Under the pieces are notes generated by a model that made no database searches, had not been told where the DNA came from, and saw only the letters and a program-made list of their open reading frames with translations. This document shows, piece after piece, positions 27,539-36,989 of a stretch of DNA of 64,000 nt; the stretch's first letter is position 1, and each line of letters starts with the position of its first letter. This DNA is from Didemnitutus sp047777955 (GTDB lineage: Bacteria; Verrucomicrobiota; Verrucomicrobiia; Opitutales; Opitutaceae): contig NZ_CP180537.1 of the NCBI RefSeq assembly GCF_047777955.1, forward strand, positions 186,001-250,000. The letters run 5' to 3'. The position numbers and the translations under genes were made by a program.

Positions 27539-27946
27539 TCAGGAGTGGTCGCCTTCATGCGCGCGCACTTCGATGCGCACGGTGCCGCCCGGAAGTGGAT
27601 CGAGCGGCACGCTGTAGCTCGCATAATCGGGCCGCCGGTAGCGGCGCGGAATCTGGCGTGGTTCAAAATGCCCCACGGTGCGGCGGAGCACCGCGCCCGC
27701 GGAATCGTAGAGCGTGACATCCAGATGGGTTTGGGTCGTGTCGTCGGCTTCGAGTCGCTTGACGACGTAACCCTTGACGACCAGCGGGCCTTTTTTTCGC
27801 TCCAGCCAGATTTTCTCGACCCGGACGAACGGCGAATCGCCACGCGTGAGTTGGATGTGCGCTACGTCCGAGGGAGCCCGGAACGGCGTGACGCAGCCGG
27901 TCAGGCCGACCACGGCGAGAAGCAATAGCCACGGGAGGGTTTTCAT
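27539..27946 (-). CDS. Small lipoprotein of a metal-efflux operon, paralogue of 38041-38490
   Basis: From ATG 27946 the product has 135 residues with a lipoprotein signal (LLLLAVVGLTGC). The mature domain (VKGYVVKRLEAD, HLDVTLYDSAGAVL, GGTVRIEVRAHEGD) matches the other lipoprotein at 38041 in order and length. Its start overlaps the stop of the CzcA-like gene (ATGA). Function unknown; its repeated position downstream of RND pump genes suggests an accessory subunit. Confidence 0.75.
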   Translation of the reverse strand: MKTLPWLLLLAVVGLTGCVTPFRAPSDVAHIQLTRGDSPFVRVEKIWLERKKGPLVVKGYVVKRLEADDTTQTHLDVTLYDSAGAVLRRTVGHFEPRQIPRRYRRPDYASYSVPLDPLPGGTVRIEVRAHEGDHS

Positions 27947-30900
27947 GCGTGTCTTTCGTTGGGGTTTGCAGAATTGGCGGAACGGGATGCCTGATCGTCG
28001 CGCTCGAACCAGCAGTAGAGCGTTGGCAGCAGCACCAGCGTCAGGAAAGTCGCTGTGATGATGCCACCGATGACGACGGTCGCGATGGGACGTTGGACTT
28101 CGGCACCCGAGCCGCTGGCCAGCGCCATTGGCACGAAGCCGAGAGCGGCGACGAGGGCGGTCATGAGCACGGGGCGCAGTCGGGTCAGCGCACCCTCGAT
28201 CACTGCATCGCGGACGTTCCTGCCTTCCTCGCGGAGTTGGTTGATGAAGGAGATCATCATAACGCCGTTGAGCACCGCCACGCCGGAGAGCGCGATGAAG
28301 CCAACCGCCGCTGAAATCGAGAACGGCAGGTCGCGCAGCCACAGGGCAAAAACACCGCCGGTCACGGCGAGCGGGATGCCGGTGTAAACGATCAAGGCCT
28401 GACGCACGCTGCCAAAGGCCATGAAGATGAGCAGGAAAATGAGGGCGAGCGCCGCCGGCACCACGATGGCGAGGCGCATGCGTGCCTCCTGTAGGTTTTT
28501 GAACGCGCCGCCGTATTCGACGAAGTAGCCCCCCGGCAGTTTCACGCCGGACCCGATCTTCTGTTGCGCCTCCAGCACAAAGCTCTGCACGTCGCGCCCG
28601 CGCAGGTTGACTTGGATGGCCATGCGGCGCTGGAACGCCTCTCGGCTGATGGTGTTGACGCTCTCGGTCATGGACACGTCGGCCACCTGCCCGAGCGTGA
28701 CCATGCCGCCATCGGTCGTGCGGATGGGGAGATTCGCGACGTTGGCGAAGTCCTGACGCGCCGATTCCGGCAAGCGGGTGACGACCGGATAGCGGCGGTT
28801 GCCGTCCACGATCACGCCGCCTTCGACGCCGGCAAACGCGGTTTCGATGGCCTTGTTCACCTCGTCGGCATGGACGTTGTAGCGAGTCATCGCCTGACGG
28901 TTAAGCACCACTTGGAGCACGGGGGCCTTGCCTGCCGCGTCGAACTCCACGTCGGCGGCACCGGGGATATTTTCCACGATCTCGCGGACCTCGCCGGCGA
29001 CCTTTTCGAGTGTGTCGTAGTCATCGCCGAAGACCTTGATGGCGATGTCCGCGCGGCTGCCCGAGAGCAGTTCGTTGAAGCGGAGTTCGATCGGCTGGGA
29101 GAAGAGGTAGCTCTGGCCGGGGAAATGAACCGCCAGCTCCTTTGACATCAGGTTGGTCAATTCGTCCTTCGTGATGGTGCGCCCGTCGATCTTCCGCCAC
29201 TCGGCTGGGGGCTTGAGCATGATGTAGCTGTCGCCCACGTTCACGCCCATGGGATCGGTCGCCACTTCAGAAGTGCCGACGCGCGCGAAGGTGTGCGTTA
29301 CCTCGGGGAACTTTTCCAGCATGAGCTTTTCCGCTGCCTTTTGCATCTGCATCGAGGGTGCGAGCCCGATGCTGGTGGTGCGGATCATCTGGGCCGCGAG
29401 CGAGCCCTCATCGAGTTGCGGAATGAATTCGGCGCCGAGGTGCGTGAACACCCATGTGGACACCGCGAAAACTCCAATGGCAATGGCCGACATGAGCCAG
29501 CGCATCCGCAGGCTGAAATGCAGCACCGGGGTATAGAGCCGCTTGGCGAAGCGAATGAGGAAGTTGTCCTCCTCGCTCACCTTCGCGGTCATGAAGAACG
29601 AGCACAGCACGGGCACCACGGTTAGGGCGAGGATCAGTGCGCCGATGAGGGCGAAGACCACGGTGAAGGCCATCGGGGTGAACATTTTTCCTTCGACGCC
29701 CGTGAGCGTGAACATCGGCAGATAAACGATAGTGATGATCGCCACGCCAAAGACCGTCGGCGTGCCGACCTGCTTGCACGCGGTTAGAATGGTGTGCAGT
29801 CGTTCCTCTCGGGTTAGGAGGCGGCCGAGCTGATGCTGGCGATGCGCCAGCATGCGGACGACGTTTTCCGCCATGACCACGGCCCCGTCCACAATCAGGC
29901 CGAAGTCCACCGCGCCAAGGCTCATGAGGTTGCCCGACACCCCGTAGCGGACCATGCCGGTCATCGCAAAGAGCATCGAGAGCGGGATCGCCGTGGCGAC
30001 GATCAGGGCTGCGCGCCAGTTGCCAAGCAGGCCGATGAGGATCGCGATCACGAGGATGGCGCCCTCCAGGAGATTTTTTTCCACCGTGCGAATGGTGGCA
30101 TTCACGAGATCGGTGCGGTTATACACCGTCTCCACCTCCATGCCGGCAGGGAGTTTCGCCTGAAGTTCCTGGATGCGCTCATGCACGCGGCCGGAAACCA
30201 ACCGGCTGTTTTCGCCGATCAGCATGAGGGCGGAACCGAGGACGGCCTCGGCGCCATCGTGCGTCGCCGAACCGGTGCGAACCCCGGAGCCGATGGCGAC
30301 ATCGGCCACATCCCTGACGCGCAGCGCGCCGGCCCGCGCGCCGGAGATTCGGATCGGAAGGTTGCCGATTTCCTCGGTCGTCTGAACGCGGCCGATAGCG
30401 CGCACGGTGACGGCCTCGCCGCCTTTCTCGACCACGGAGCCGCCGGCATTGGCCACGTTTTCCGCGACGATGTCGGCCACCTCTCCCACGGTGAGGCCCA
30501 CGCTGGTGAGCTTCGCCGGGTTCGGCATGATCACGATCTGCTTGTCGTAGCCGCCGGAGGTGTTCACCTCCGTGACGCCGGGCACGGTGCGCAGCGCGGG
30601 CTTCACGATGTAGTCCTGGGCCAGCTTGAGTTCGCGCAGGCGGTCCACCGGATCGGCCGGGGCGGCCTTGAAGCCTTCCTTGTAACGGACCGTGTAGTGA
30701 TAGATTTCGCCGAGGCCAGTCGTGATCGGCGCGAGCTTTGGCGTGACGCCAGGCGGCAGATCATCGAGCACCGCCTGGAGGCGCTCGCCCGTGAGCTGGC
30801 GGGCGCGATAGATATCGGTGTCCTCCTGAAAAATCAGCGTAACCTGCGAGAGGCCGAACTTGGAAATGGAGCGGACTTCGACGAGTTTTTCGATACCGCC

Positions 30901-31119
30901 CATTTCCACCTCGATGGGATACGTGACGAGCTTTTCGATCTCCTCGGGTGCGAGCGAGGGAACGGAGGTGTTGATCTGCACCTGGACGTTGGTGATGTCG
31001 GGCACGGCATCAATGGGCAGCCGAAAGGCCGACCATGTGCCGACGAATAGGAGTGCCACCGCGCCAAGCAGCACGAAGACGCGCTGGCGCAGGGCAAACT
31101 CGAGAATCTTGTCGATCAT
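27943..31119 (-). CDS. CzcA-like HME-RND metal efflux pump
   Basis: This 1058-aa inner-membrane proton antiporter has the RND layout of two halves, each with one helix, a large periplasmic loop and further helices. The fourth-helix motif reads VDFGLIVDGAVVMAEN, which corresponds to the Zn/Co/Cd/Ni-type CzcA/CnrA subgroup. LVTYPIEVEMGGIEKLVEVR near the start is also typical. It works with the adaptor (31159-31869) and outer-membrane protein (31866-33176) upstream on the same strand, in C-B-A order. The substrate within the divalent group cannot be fixed from sequence by eye. Confidence 0.92.
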   Translation of the reverse strand: MIDKILEFALRQRVFVLLGAVALLFVGTWSAFRLPIDAVPDITNVQVQINTSVPSLAPEEIEKLVTYPIEVEMGGIEKLVEVRSISKFGLSQVTLIFQEDTDIYRARQLTGERLQAVLDDLPPGVTPKLAPITTGLGEIYHYTVRYKEGFKAAPADPVDRLRELKLAQDYIVKPALRTVPGVTEVNTSGGYDKQIVIMPNPAKLTSVGLTVGEVADIVAENVANAGGSVVEKGGEAVTVRAIGRVQTTEEIGNLPIRISGARAGALRVRDVADVAIGSGVRTGSATHDGAEAVLGSALMLIGENSRLVSGRVHERIQELQAKLPAGMEVETVYNRTDLVNATIRTVEKNLLEGAILVIAILIGLLGNWRAALIVATAIPLSMLFAMTGMVRYGVSGNLMSLGAVDFGLIVDGAVVMAENVVRMLAHRQHQLGRLLTREERLHTILTACKQVGTPTVFGVAIITIVYLPMFTLTGVEGKMFTPMAFTVVFALIGALILALTVVPVLCSFFMTAKVSEEDNFLIRFAKRLYTPVLHFSLRMRWLMSAIAIGVFAVSTWVFTHLGAEFIPQLDEGSLAAQMIRTTSIGLAPSMQMQKAAEKLMLEKFPEVTHTFARVGTSEVATDPMGVNVGDSYIMLKPPAEWRKIDGRTITKDELTNLMSKELAVHFPGQSYLFSQPIELRFNELLSGSRADIAIKVFGDDYDTLEKVAGEVREIVENIPGAADVEFDAAGKAPVLQVVLNRQAMTRYNVHADEVNKAIETAFAGVEGGVIVDGNRRYPVVTRLPESARQDFANVANLPIRTTDGGMVTLGQVADVSMTESVNTISREAFQRRMAIQVNLRGRDVQSFVLEAQQKIGSGVKLPGGYFVEYGGAFKNLQEARMRLAIVVPAALALIFLLIFMAFGSVRQALIVYTGIPLAVTGGVFALWLRDLPFSISAAVGFIALSGVAVLNGVMMISFINQLREEGRNVRDAVIEGALTRLRPVLMTALVAALGFVPMALASGSGAEVQRPIATVVIGGIITATFLTLVLLPTLYCWFERDDQASRSANSANPNERHA

Positions 31120-31158
31120 GGAAAATGAAGAGTGGGTTGAAAAATGGAGCAGACGGGA

Positions 31159-31869
31159 TCAGTGGCTGTGGCCGCCGCCCTTGGTGAGACGCAACTCGGC
31201 CAGCCAAAGCTGGTCGGCAGGGGTGACGACCACGACATCGCCAGCGTAAAGGCCGTCGGTGATCTCGATAAAGTCGGCGGAATGGGCACCCACCTTGACG
31301 GAGGTGCGCAGGTAGGCGCCGCTGTTGACGACGTAAACGAAAGTGCCGGTGGCACCGTCGAGGACGGCGGAGCGAGGCACGGTGAGGGCGGAGGTGGGTT
31401 CGGCCGCAAGGGCCAGTGTCACAAAATCGCCGACCCGGTGCGCAGCCGGGGCATCCAGCTCGAAGATCAGATCGACGAGCCGCGTGGCGGAAGCGGTGGT
31501 GCGATCAATCTGCACGAGTTTCGCCCCGGCGAAGCGGGATTTCTCCAGCGCCCCGGCCTGTTCAGCGGGCAGACGGGTGCTCGCGAGCACGCGCGGCGTA
31601 GTCGCGAAAACCTGGGCGGTGACATTCAGTTCCGCCGCCAGCGCGCGATCCTCCGCTTCCGCCGTGATGAGGCCGAGCGCCTTGATCACCTCGGGAGAGA
31701 GTTGCAACCCGCGGCCTTCCTTGAACGTGACGCCGCCGTCTCCGCCTTCCTCGCCTTCGGCATGTTCTGAATGGTCGTGCCCGGCCTCTGAGGACGCCTT
31801 TGGGCCACAACCGGCAAGCAGCAGAACCGAGGCGGCCAGACTGGCTAAAAACCAAGGACGCGGGTTCAT
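31159..31869 (-). CDS. Short CzcB-like membrane fusion protein (lipoprotein)
   Basis: The 236-aa product has a lipoprotein signal (ASVLLLAGC), a His-rich segment (HDHSEHAEGEEG) and the membrane-proximal beta-barrel part of adaptors (LTVPRSAVLDGATGTFVYVV, GLYAGDVVVVTPADQL). It is much shorter than usual adaptors (about 350-500 aa) and I cannot find the lipoyl/alpha-hairpin core. It overlaps the CzcC-like gene by 4 bp and precedes czcA by 39 bp, so it is the adaptor by position. Confidence 0.78.
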   Translation of the reverse strand: MNPRPWFLASLAASVLLLAGCGPKASSEAGHDHSEHAEGEEGGDGGVTFKEGRGLQLSPEVIKALGLITAEAEDRALAAELNVTAQVFATTPRVLASTRLPAEQAGALEKSRFAGAKLVQIDRTTASATRLVDLIFELDAPAAHRVGDFVTLALAAEPTSALTVPRSAVLDGATGTFVYVVNSGAYLRTSVKVGAHSADFIEITDGLYAGDVVVVTPADQLWLAELRLTKGGGHSH

Positions 31870-33176
31870 GGCTTGATTTCGACCGGGTTCAGTTCGATGC
31901 CGGTGAGCTGCTGGACCTTGAGCCCGGCGGTCAGCGTTTCGCTCTGGGTGTCGAGCAGCGCCTCGACCGCGTCGAGGTAGCTGTTCTGCAGCTCGACGTA
32001 GGTCGCGATGGGCACCGCGCCCGTGCGATAGTGACGGTCGGCCAGGTCGGCGGCTTCGCGGAATTTTTGCACCGCGTCGGGCGACCAGCGGCGCGACTCG
32101 GCCAGCTTGGTCGAGAACGCCTGGGCTGAGGTGATGACCTCGCGGTCGAGTTCGCGTAACGCAACCAGGACGGCGGCCTCCGCTTGTCGGCGGCGGGCAT
32201 TAGCCACATCCACCGCCGCGCCGGTGCGACCTGTGACGGGCAAGGGCACGCTCAGGCCCAGACCGACGATGGTCTCGCGGTCGCCGACGTTGTCGCGCGA
32301 GAGATAGGGGCCGACGCTGATGGCGGGATAGCGCTCGTTGCGGGCGAGGCTGACGGCAAACCCCTGCTGTTCCAACTCGACGAGCCGCATCCGGTAGTCG
32401 AAGTTCTTCTCTCGGGCTGTCGCCAGCAGATCGGATGTGGCGGGCAGTGAGGTGAAGCTCAGGGCCGGCGCGGCCACCCGCAGCGGCGTATCGGCTGCCA
32501 CACCGCGCAGTTGGTTGAGTTCAATCAGTGCGGCCTGCACCGCCAACTCGGCCACGGTGGCGCGACGCTGCAAAGCCAGTTCACTGGCTTCGATCACACG
32601 CGTTTCCAGCATCGGCGTGACGCCCGCCGGATCGCGGGCGAGGAAGGTTTCCTTGAGCGCTGTGAACCGGTCGGAGACCTCGCGGATGGCAGCGGCCTTG
32701 GCATTCGCGGCATACAGACTGAAAGCGAGGGTGCGGGCACGAGCGGTCAGCGCATTCTCAAAGCGCGCCACACCGAGTTCGGCCAGTTCGACCTGTCGGT
32801 TGGCGACGGCCTTGCGCAACGAGAGGCGACCGGGCCACTCGAAGGTTTGCGTAACGGAGACCGACCAGACGGCGCCGTCGCCGATCTTGGCGCCAGTGGA
32901 GTCCCTCAGCCGTTTTTGGCCGATGTCGAACGATAACGCCGGGTCGCTCAGGCGGGAGGAGATGCGCACCCCGGCTTTCGCGGCGGCGATTTCCTCCAGA
33001 TAGAACTGGCGCTCGGGATTCTTGGCCGTGATTTCGCTGACGAGCGTGGACAACGATACGGCGGGAGCGGTTTCGTCGGACGCGGTCTGGGCGCGTGCGA
33101 CGCCCGCGAGGGCGAGGATCATCAACCCGAGGGCCGGGCGGACGAGATGGGAGGGCGTGGAAACAAGGGACTTCAT
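31866..33176 (-). CDS. CzcC-like outer-membrane efflux protein
   Basis: From ATG 33176 the 436-aa product has a signal peptide (LGLMILALAGVARA) and the two-fold helical repeats of TolC-family proteins (LVSEITAKNPERQFYLEEIA, KAGVRISSRLSDPALSFDIG). It is the first gene of a C-B-A set, overlapping the adaptor gene by 4 bp. It provides the outer-membrane exit channel for the CzcA-like pump. Confidence 0.88.
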   Translation of the reverse strand: MKSLVSTPSHLVRPALGLMILALAGVARAQTASDETAPAVSLSTLVSEITAKNPERQFYLEEIAAAKAGVRISSRLSDPALSFDIGQKRLRDSTGAKIGDGAVWSVSVTQTFEWPGRLSLRKAVANRQVELAELGVARFENALTARARTLAFSLYAANAKAAAIREVSDRFTALKETFLARDPAGVTPMLETRVIEASELALQRRATVAELAVQAALIELNQLRGVAADTPLRVAAPALSFTSLPATSDLLATAREKNFDYRMRLVELEQQGFAVSLARNERYPAISVGPYLSRDNVGDRETIVGLGLSVPLPVTGRTGAAVDVANARRRQAEAAVLVALRELDREVITSAQAFSTKLAESRRWSPDAVQKFREAADLADRHYRTGAVPIATYVELQNSYLDAVEALLDTQSETLTAGLKVQQLTGIELNPVEIKP

Positions 33177-33297
33177 GAAAAGTGAATGGGCGGAATATGG
33201 CACGGAACGAAAAACATCCCGGAAAGTGCGGACGCGCGCAGGCGTCCCGCGACGGGATGGAATAGAAACAGGGTCGATCAGTCCGCGCAGGGACTAA

Positions 33298-33720
33298 TCA
33301 ACCAATGAGCGAAGGCGCACGCGACAACGGCGCGGCTCTGCGGACGAACTGCCAGACCGGAACCCAATCATCAGGGAACGCGGACTCGGAAACCGCGAGA
33401 TTCGGCTCAATGGCCAGAACGGGCGGCAAAAGCTGCAAACAAAGAAAACGGGTGCAGGCGACCAGCGGAGGGGTCGGCGCTTTGAGCGCCTCATGGCTGG
33501 ACTTTACGAACCCGCCCTCGACGACATTGCAGCCATCATGAGTGCAATGGTCGCAATTGGCCTTCGCGCATCCCTCATGAGCTCCATGAGGAGCATCTGC
33601 TGCGATCAACCCCGCCGCCTCTAATCCGCAATGCTGCGTTGCTGGCAACCAAAGCGTCAGCAGAACAACCGCAATCACGTGGCGAAGGCAAAGCACGGGC
33701 ATCACCAATCTGCACGACAT
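33298..33720 (-). CDS. Small exported or membrane protein with a Cys/His cluster
   Basis: From ATG 33720 the product has 140 residues: a hydrophobic N-terminal segment (HVIAVVLLTLWLPATQHCG), then a metal-type cluster (HGAHEGCAKANCDHCTHDGC) and a second hydrophobic patch (FLCLQLLPPVLAIEP). Alternative starts at 33744 and 33750 are possible. It lies between two RND gene sets on the same strand. Function unknown; the cluster suggests metal or sulfide chemistry in the periplasm. Confidence 0.55.
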   Translation of the reverse strand: MSCRLVMPVLCLRHVIAVVLLTLWLPATQHCGLEAAGLIAADAPHGAHEGCAKANCDHCTHDGCNVVEGGFVKSSHEALKAPTPPLVACTRFLCLQLLPPVLAIEPNLAVSESAFPDDWVPVWQFVRRAAPLSRAPSLIG

Positions 33721-33831
33721 CTCTTTTGTCAATTCTGTTGGCATAGCCATCACGGCCCAAGCCCGCGTCGGCGAATGCGAATCGAGCAGCCGCCCAGTCT
33801 CAGAAGTGGCTTCCAGCAACGGGGTGGAGTT

Positions 33832-36800
33832 TTAGTTACCGGGCGCCCCGCTCGGCACGACGGCGTGGGGCACCATCTTCCCCACACTCCGGCGCCCGAA
33901 TTTCCAAAAGACGAGCGGAGTAACGACCAGATCGAGCATCGTGCTGGAGAAGATGCCGCTGAAGATTACCACCGCCACCGGGTGCAGGATTTCGCGGCCG
34001 GGCTCGCCCGCGGCGAGGATGAGCGGCACGAGGGCCAGCGCGGCGGTGAGCGCGGTCATCAACACGGGCACCAAGCGTTCCTGCGTGCCGCGAATAATCA
34101 TGTGCTGGTCGAATTTCTCGCCCTCGTGCTGCATGAGGTGCAGGTAGTGCGAGATCATCATGATCCCGTTGCGGGCGGCGATGCCGGTCAGAGTGATGAA
34201 ACCCACCAGCGTAGCGATCGACAGCACGCCGCCCGAAAGCCAGACGCCCACCACCGAGCCGATGAGCGCGAAGGGAATGTTCAGCATGATCTGCAGCGCG
34301 AACATGGTGCTGCGGAAATGCGCGTAGAGCACCAGAAACATTCCGGCCACCGAGAACAGGCTCAGGAAGGCGATCAGGCGCGTGGCGCTGGCTTGGCTCT
34401 CGAATTGACCGCCGTAAGTGAGATAGTAACCAGCGGGCAACTTCAGGTCCGCATTCGCGGCGCGTTGGATGTCGGCAACGACCGCCACCAAATCCCGTCC
34501 GGAGACGTTGGCCTGGACGACGATTCGACGCTGCACGCCTTCCCGCATGATGATGTTCGGTCCCTTCGCCTCTTCGACCTTGGCGAGGAGGCCCAGTGGA
34601 ACCAGCCCGCCGCTGGTCGTATCAACCGGAATCTGCGCGATCGCTTCAGGGCTGTTGCGCGCGGCGTCCTGGAGTCGCAGCACTACGTCGAAGGTCTTCT
34701 GCCCTTCGAGCACTTGCGAAACCGCGCGGCCTTGCAGCGCCAGTTCGCTCATTTGCGCGACCTCGCCGATCATGACGCCGTATTTGGCCGCCTGTCCGCG
34801 ATCGAGTCGGATGTGCGTTTGCGGAACGAGGACCTGCTGTTCGACCTGAAGATCGACGACGCCGGAGACCTTAGCCATGATCGCACGCAACTCCTCCGCT
34901 TTGGCCCGCAGGACGGTGAGATCCTCGCCGAAAATCTTGATGGCGATCTGCGCCCGGACGCCCGAGAGGAGGTGGTCGATTCGGTGCGAGATAGGCTGGC
35001 CAATGTTCACTCCGATGCCGGGGACGGTGTCGAGGCGCTGACGGATGTCGTTCAGAATGTCCTCACGGCGTCGCGCTGATGCTGTCAGCTCGACCTCGAT
35101 TTCCGAGGAGTGGACGCCTTCGGCGTGGTCGTCGAGTTCCGCGCGACCAGTGCGCCGTCCCGTTTGTTTCACCTCCGGCACTTGCTTGATCAGCTTTTCC
35201 GCGAGGGCGCCGATGCGATTCGATTCGTCGAGCGACGTGCCCGGCACGGTCACCAAGTTGATCGTGACGCTGCCCTCGTTGAAGGGCGGGAGAAATTCGC
35301 GGCCGAAGAACGGCACCTTCACCATCGCGACGACCAGCAGGAGCGCGACCACGGCAAAAACCAGCCACGACTTGGGAAAAGCCCAGTGCAGCAATTTTTC
35401 CTCGGCGCGTTTGATCTGTCGAACCAGCCAGCCGTCTTTCTCTTCGCTCATCCGCTTCATGCGCGGGAGCAGATAGGATGCGAGCGCCGGGGTGACCGTG
35501 AGCGAGACGAAGAGCGAGGCGACGATGGAGATGATGTAGGCGACGCCGAGCGGGGCAAAGATGCGGCCTTCGATGCCGCTGAGCGCAAACAGCGGAATGA
35601 ACACCAGCACCACGATGATCGTGGCGAACACGATGGAGTTTCTCACTTCGCTGGATGCCTCGAAGATCACCTCGATCGCGGGCCGCGGTTCGGGGCGGTG
35701 ACGGTTCTCCCGCAACCGCCGGAAGACGTTCTCCACATCGACGATCGCGTCGTCCACCAACTCGCCGATGGCTACGGCGAGGCCACCCAAGGTCATGGTG
35801 TTGATCGAGAGGCCGAAGTAGTGAAATACGATCACCGTGACCAGGATCGAGACCGGGATCGCGGTGAGCGTGATGAAGGTCGTGCGAAAATTGAGCAAGA
35901 ACACGAACAGCACCACGACGACGAGCAGGGCGCCGTCGCGCAGCGCTTCCTCGACATTGCGAATGGCGTTTTCGATGAACTGGCTTTGGCGGAAAATTTC
36001 GCCGTGGATCGTGACGCCCTGCGGCAGCGTCTTCTGAATCTCGGCGAGTTCCGCCTCAATGCGCTTGGTCAACTCGACCGTGTCCGCGCCGGGTTGCTTC
36101 TGAATCGAAAGGATGACTGCGGGTCGTCCATCCACACCCGCATCGCCGCGTTTCGCTAACGGTCCGCCGAGCCTCACTTCGGCGACTTGTTTGAGAGGTA
36201 GCGGCGGGGCCTTGTGCGGAGTGCCAGGCACGATCGCATTCGCCAGATCGTCGAGGCTTGTGATGCGTCCCAGATTGCGGACGAGACTTTCCTCGTAGTT
36301 CCGTAGAATGAACCCGCCGGTGGAATTGACGTTCGTGTTGGCGACGGCGGTCTCGAGGTCGTGCAAGGAGACGCCGTGAGCACGCAACCGCTCCGGGGAG
36401 GCGAGCACCTGATACTGCTTCACGTCGCCGCCGATCACGGTGATTTGGGAAATGCCCGGCAGGGAGAGGAGTCGTTGACGCAGGCTCCAGTCGGCCAGGC
36501 TGCGGAGTTCCAGGCTATCGACCGCGGGCGAGTCGCTCGTCAGGCCGACCAGCATGATTTCGCCCATGATGGACGAGATCGGACCGAGGACGGGACGGGT
36601 GTTGGCGGGAAGGCGCTCGGTTACTTGTTGGAGTTTTTCCGTGACGATCTGGCGGGCAAGATACACGTCCTGCTTCCAGTCGAACTCCACCCACACGATC
36701 GACAGACCGATGGTTGAGGCCGAGCGCACGCGCTGCACGCCGGTCGCACCGTTCATGGCGGATTCGATCGGGAACGTGACGAGCGACTCGACTTCTTCGG

Positions 36801-36972
36801 GGGCGAGGCCTTCTGCCTCGGTGAAGATGGTCACCGTCGGCCGATTGAGATCGGGGAAAACATCGACGGGCAGCTTCGTGAGGACGTAGCCGCCGTAGGC
36901 GACGATCAGGGCCGCAAAGGCGACGACGAAGAGCCGGTTGCGCAGCGAAAAGCGGATGATGGCGTCGAACAT
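33832..36972 (-). CDS. HME-RND family efflux pump (second system)
   Basis: The 1046-aa protein follows the HME-RND layout (PVDVFPDLNRPTVTIFTEAE, EEVESLVTFPIESAMNGATG). Its fourth-helix motif is VAIGELVDDAIVDVENV, unlike the DFG...DGAVV of the pump at 27943, so the substrate group probably differs; neither the Cu/Ag pattern nor the classic Zn/Co/Cd pattern fits. It is fed by the adaptor gene 17 bp upstream (36990-37988). No outer-membrane protein gene is directly attached. Confidence 0.9.
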   Translation of the reverse strand: MFDAIIRFSLRNRLFVVAFAALIVAYGGYVLTKLPVDVFPDLNRPTVTIFTEAEGLAPEEVESLVTFPIESAMNGATGVQRVRSASTIGLSIVWVEFDWKQDVYLARQIVTEKLQQVTERLPANTRPVLGPISSIMGEIMLVGLTSDSPAVDSLELRSLADWSLRQRLLSLPGISQITVIGGDVKQYQVLASPERLRAHGVSLHDLETAVANTNVNSTGGFILRNYEESLVRNLGRITSLDDLANAIVPGTPHKAPPLPLKQVAEVRLGGPLAKRGDAGVDGRPAVILSIQKQPGADTVELTKRIEAELAEIQKTLPQGVTIHGEIFRQSQFIENAIRNVEEALRDGALLVVVVLFVFLLNFRTTFITLTAIPVSILVTVIVFHYFGLSINTMTLGGLAVAIGELVDDAIVDVENVFRRLRENRHRPEPRPAIEVIFEASSEVRNSIVFATIIVVLVFIPLFALSGIEGRIFAPLGVAYIISIVASLFVSLTVTPALASYLLPRMKRMSEEKDGWLVRQIKRAEEKLLHWAFPKSWLVFAVVALLLVVAMVKVPFFGREFLPPFNEGSVTINLVTVPGTSLDESNRIGALAEKLIKQVPEVKQTGRRTGRAELDDHAEGVHSSEIEVELTASARRREDILNDIRQRLDTVPGIGVNIGQPISHRIDHLLSGVRAQIAIKIFGEDLTVLRAKAEELRAIMAKVSGVVDLQVEQQVLVPQTHIRLDRGQAAKYGVMIGEVAQMSELALQGRAVSQVLEGQKTFDVVLRLQDAARNSPEAIAQIPVDTTSGGLVPLGLLAKVEEAKGPNIIMREGVQRRIVVQANVSGRDLVAVVADIQRAANADLKLPAGYYLTYGGQFESQASATRLIAFLSLFSVAGMFLVLYAHFRSTMFALQIMLNIPFALIGSVVGVWLSGGVLSIATLVGFITLTGIAARNGIMMISHYLHLMQHEGEKFDQHMIIRGTQERLVPVLMTALTAALALVPLILAAGEPGREILHPVAVVIFSGIFSSTMLDLVVTPLVFWKFGRRSVGKMVPHAVVPSGAPGN

Positions 36973-36989
36973 GGGATGTTGGACGCGCC

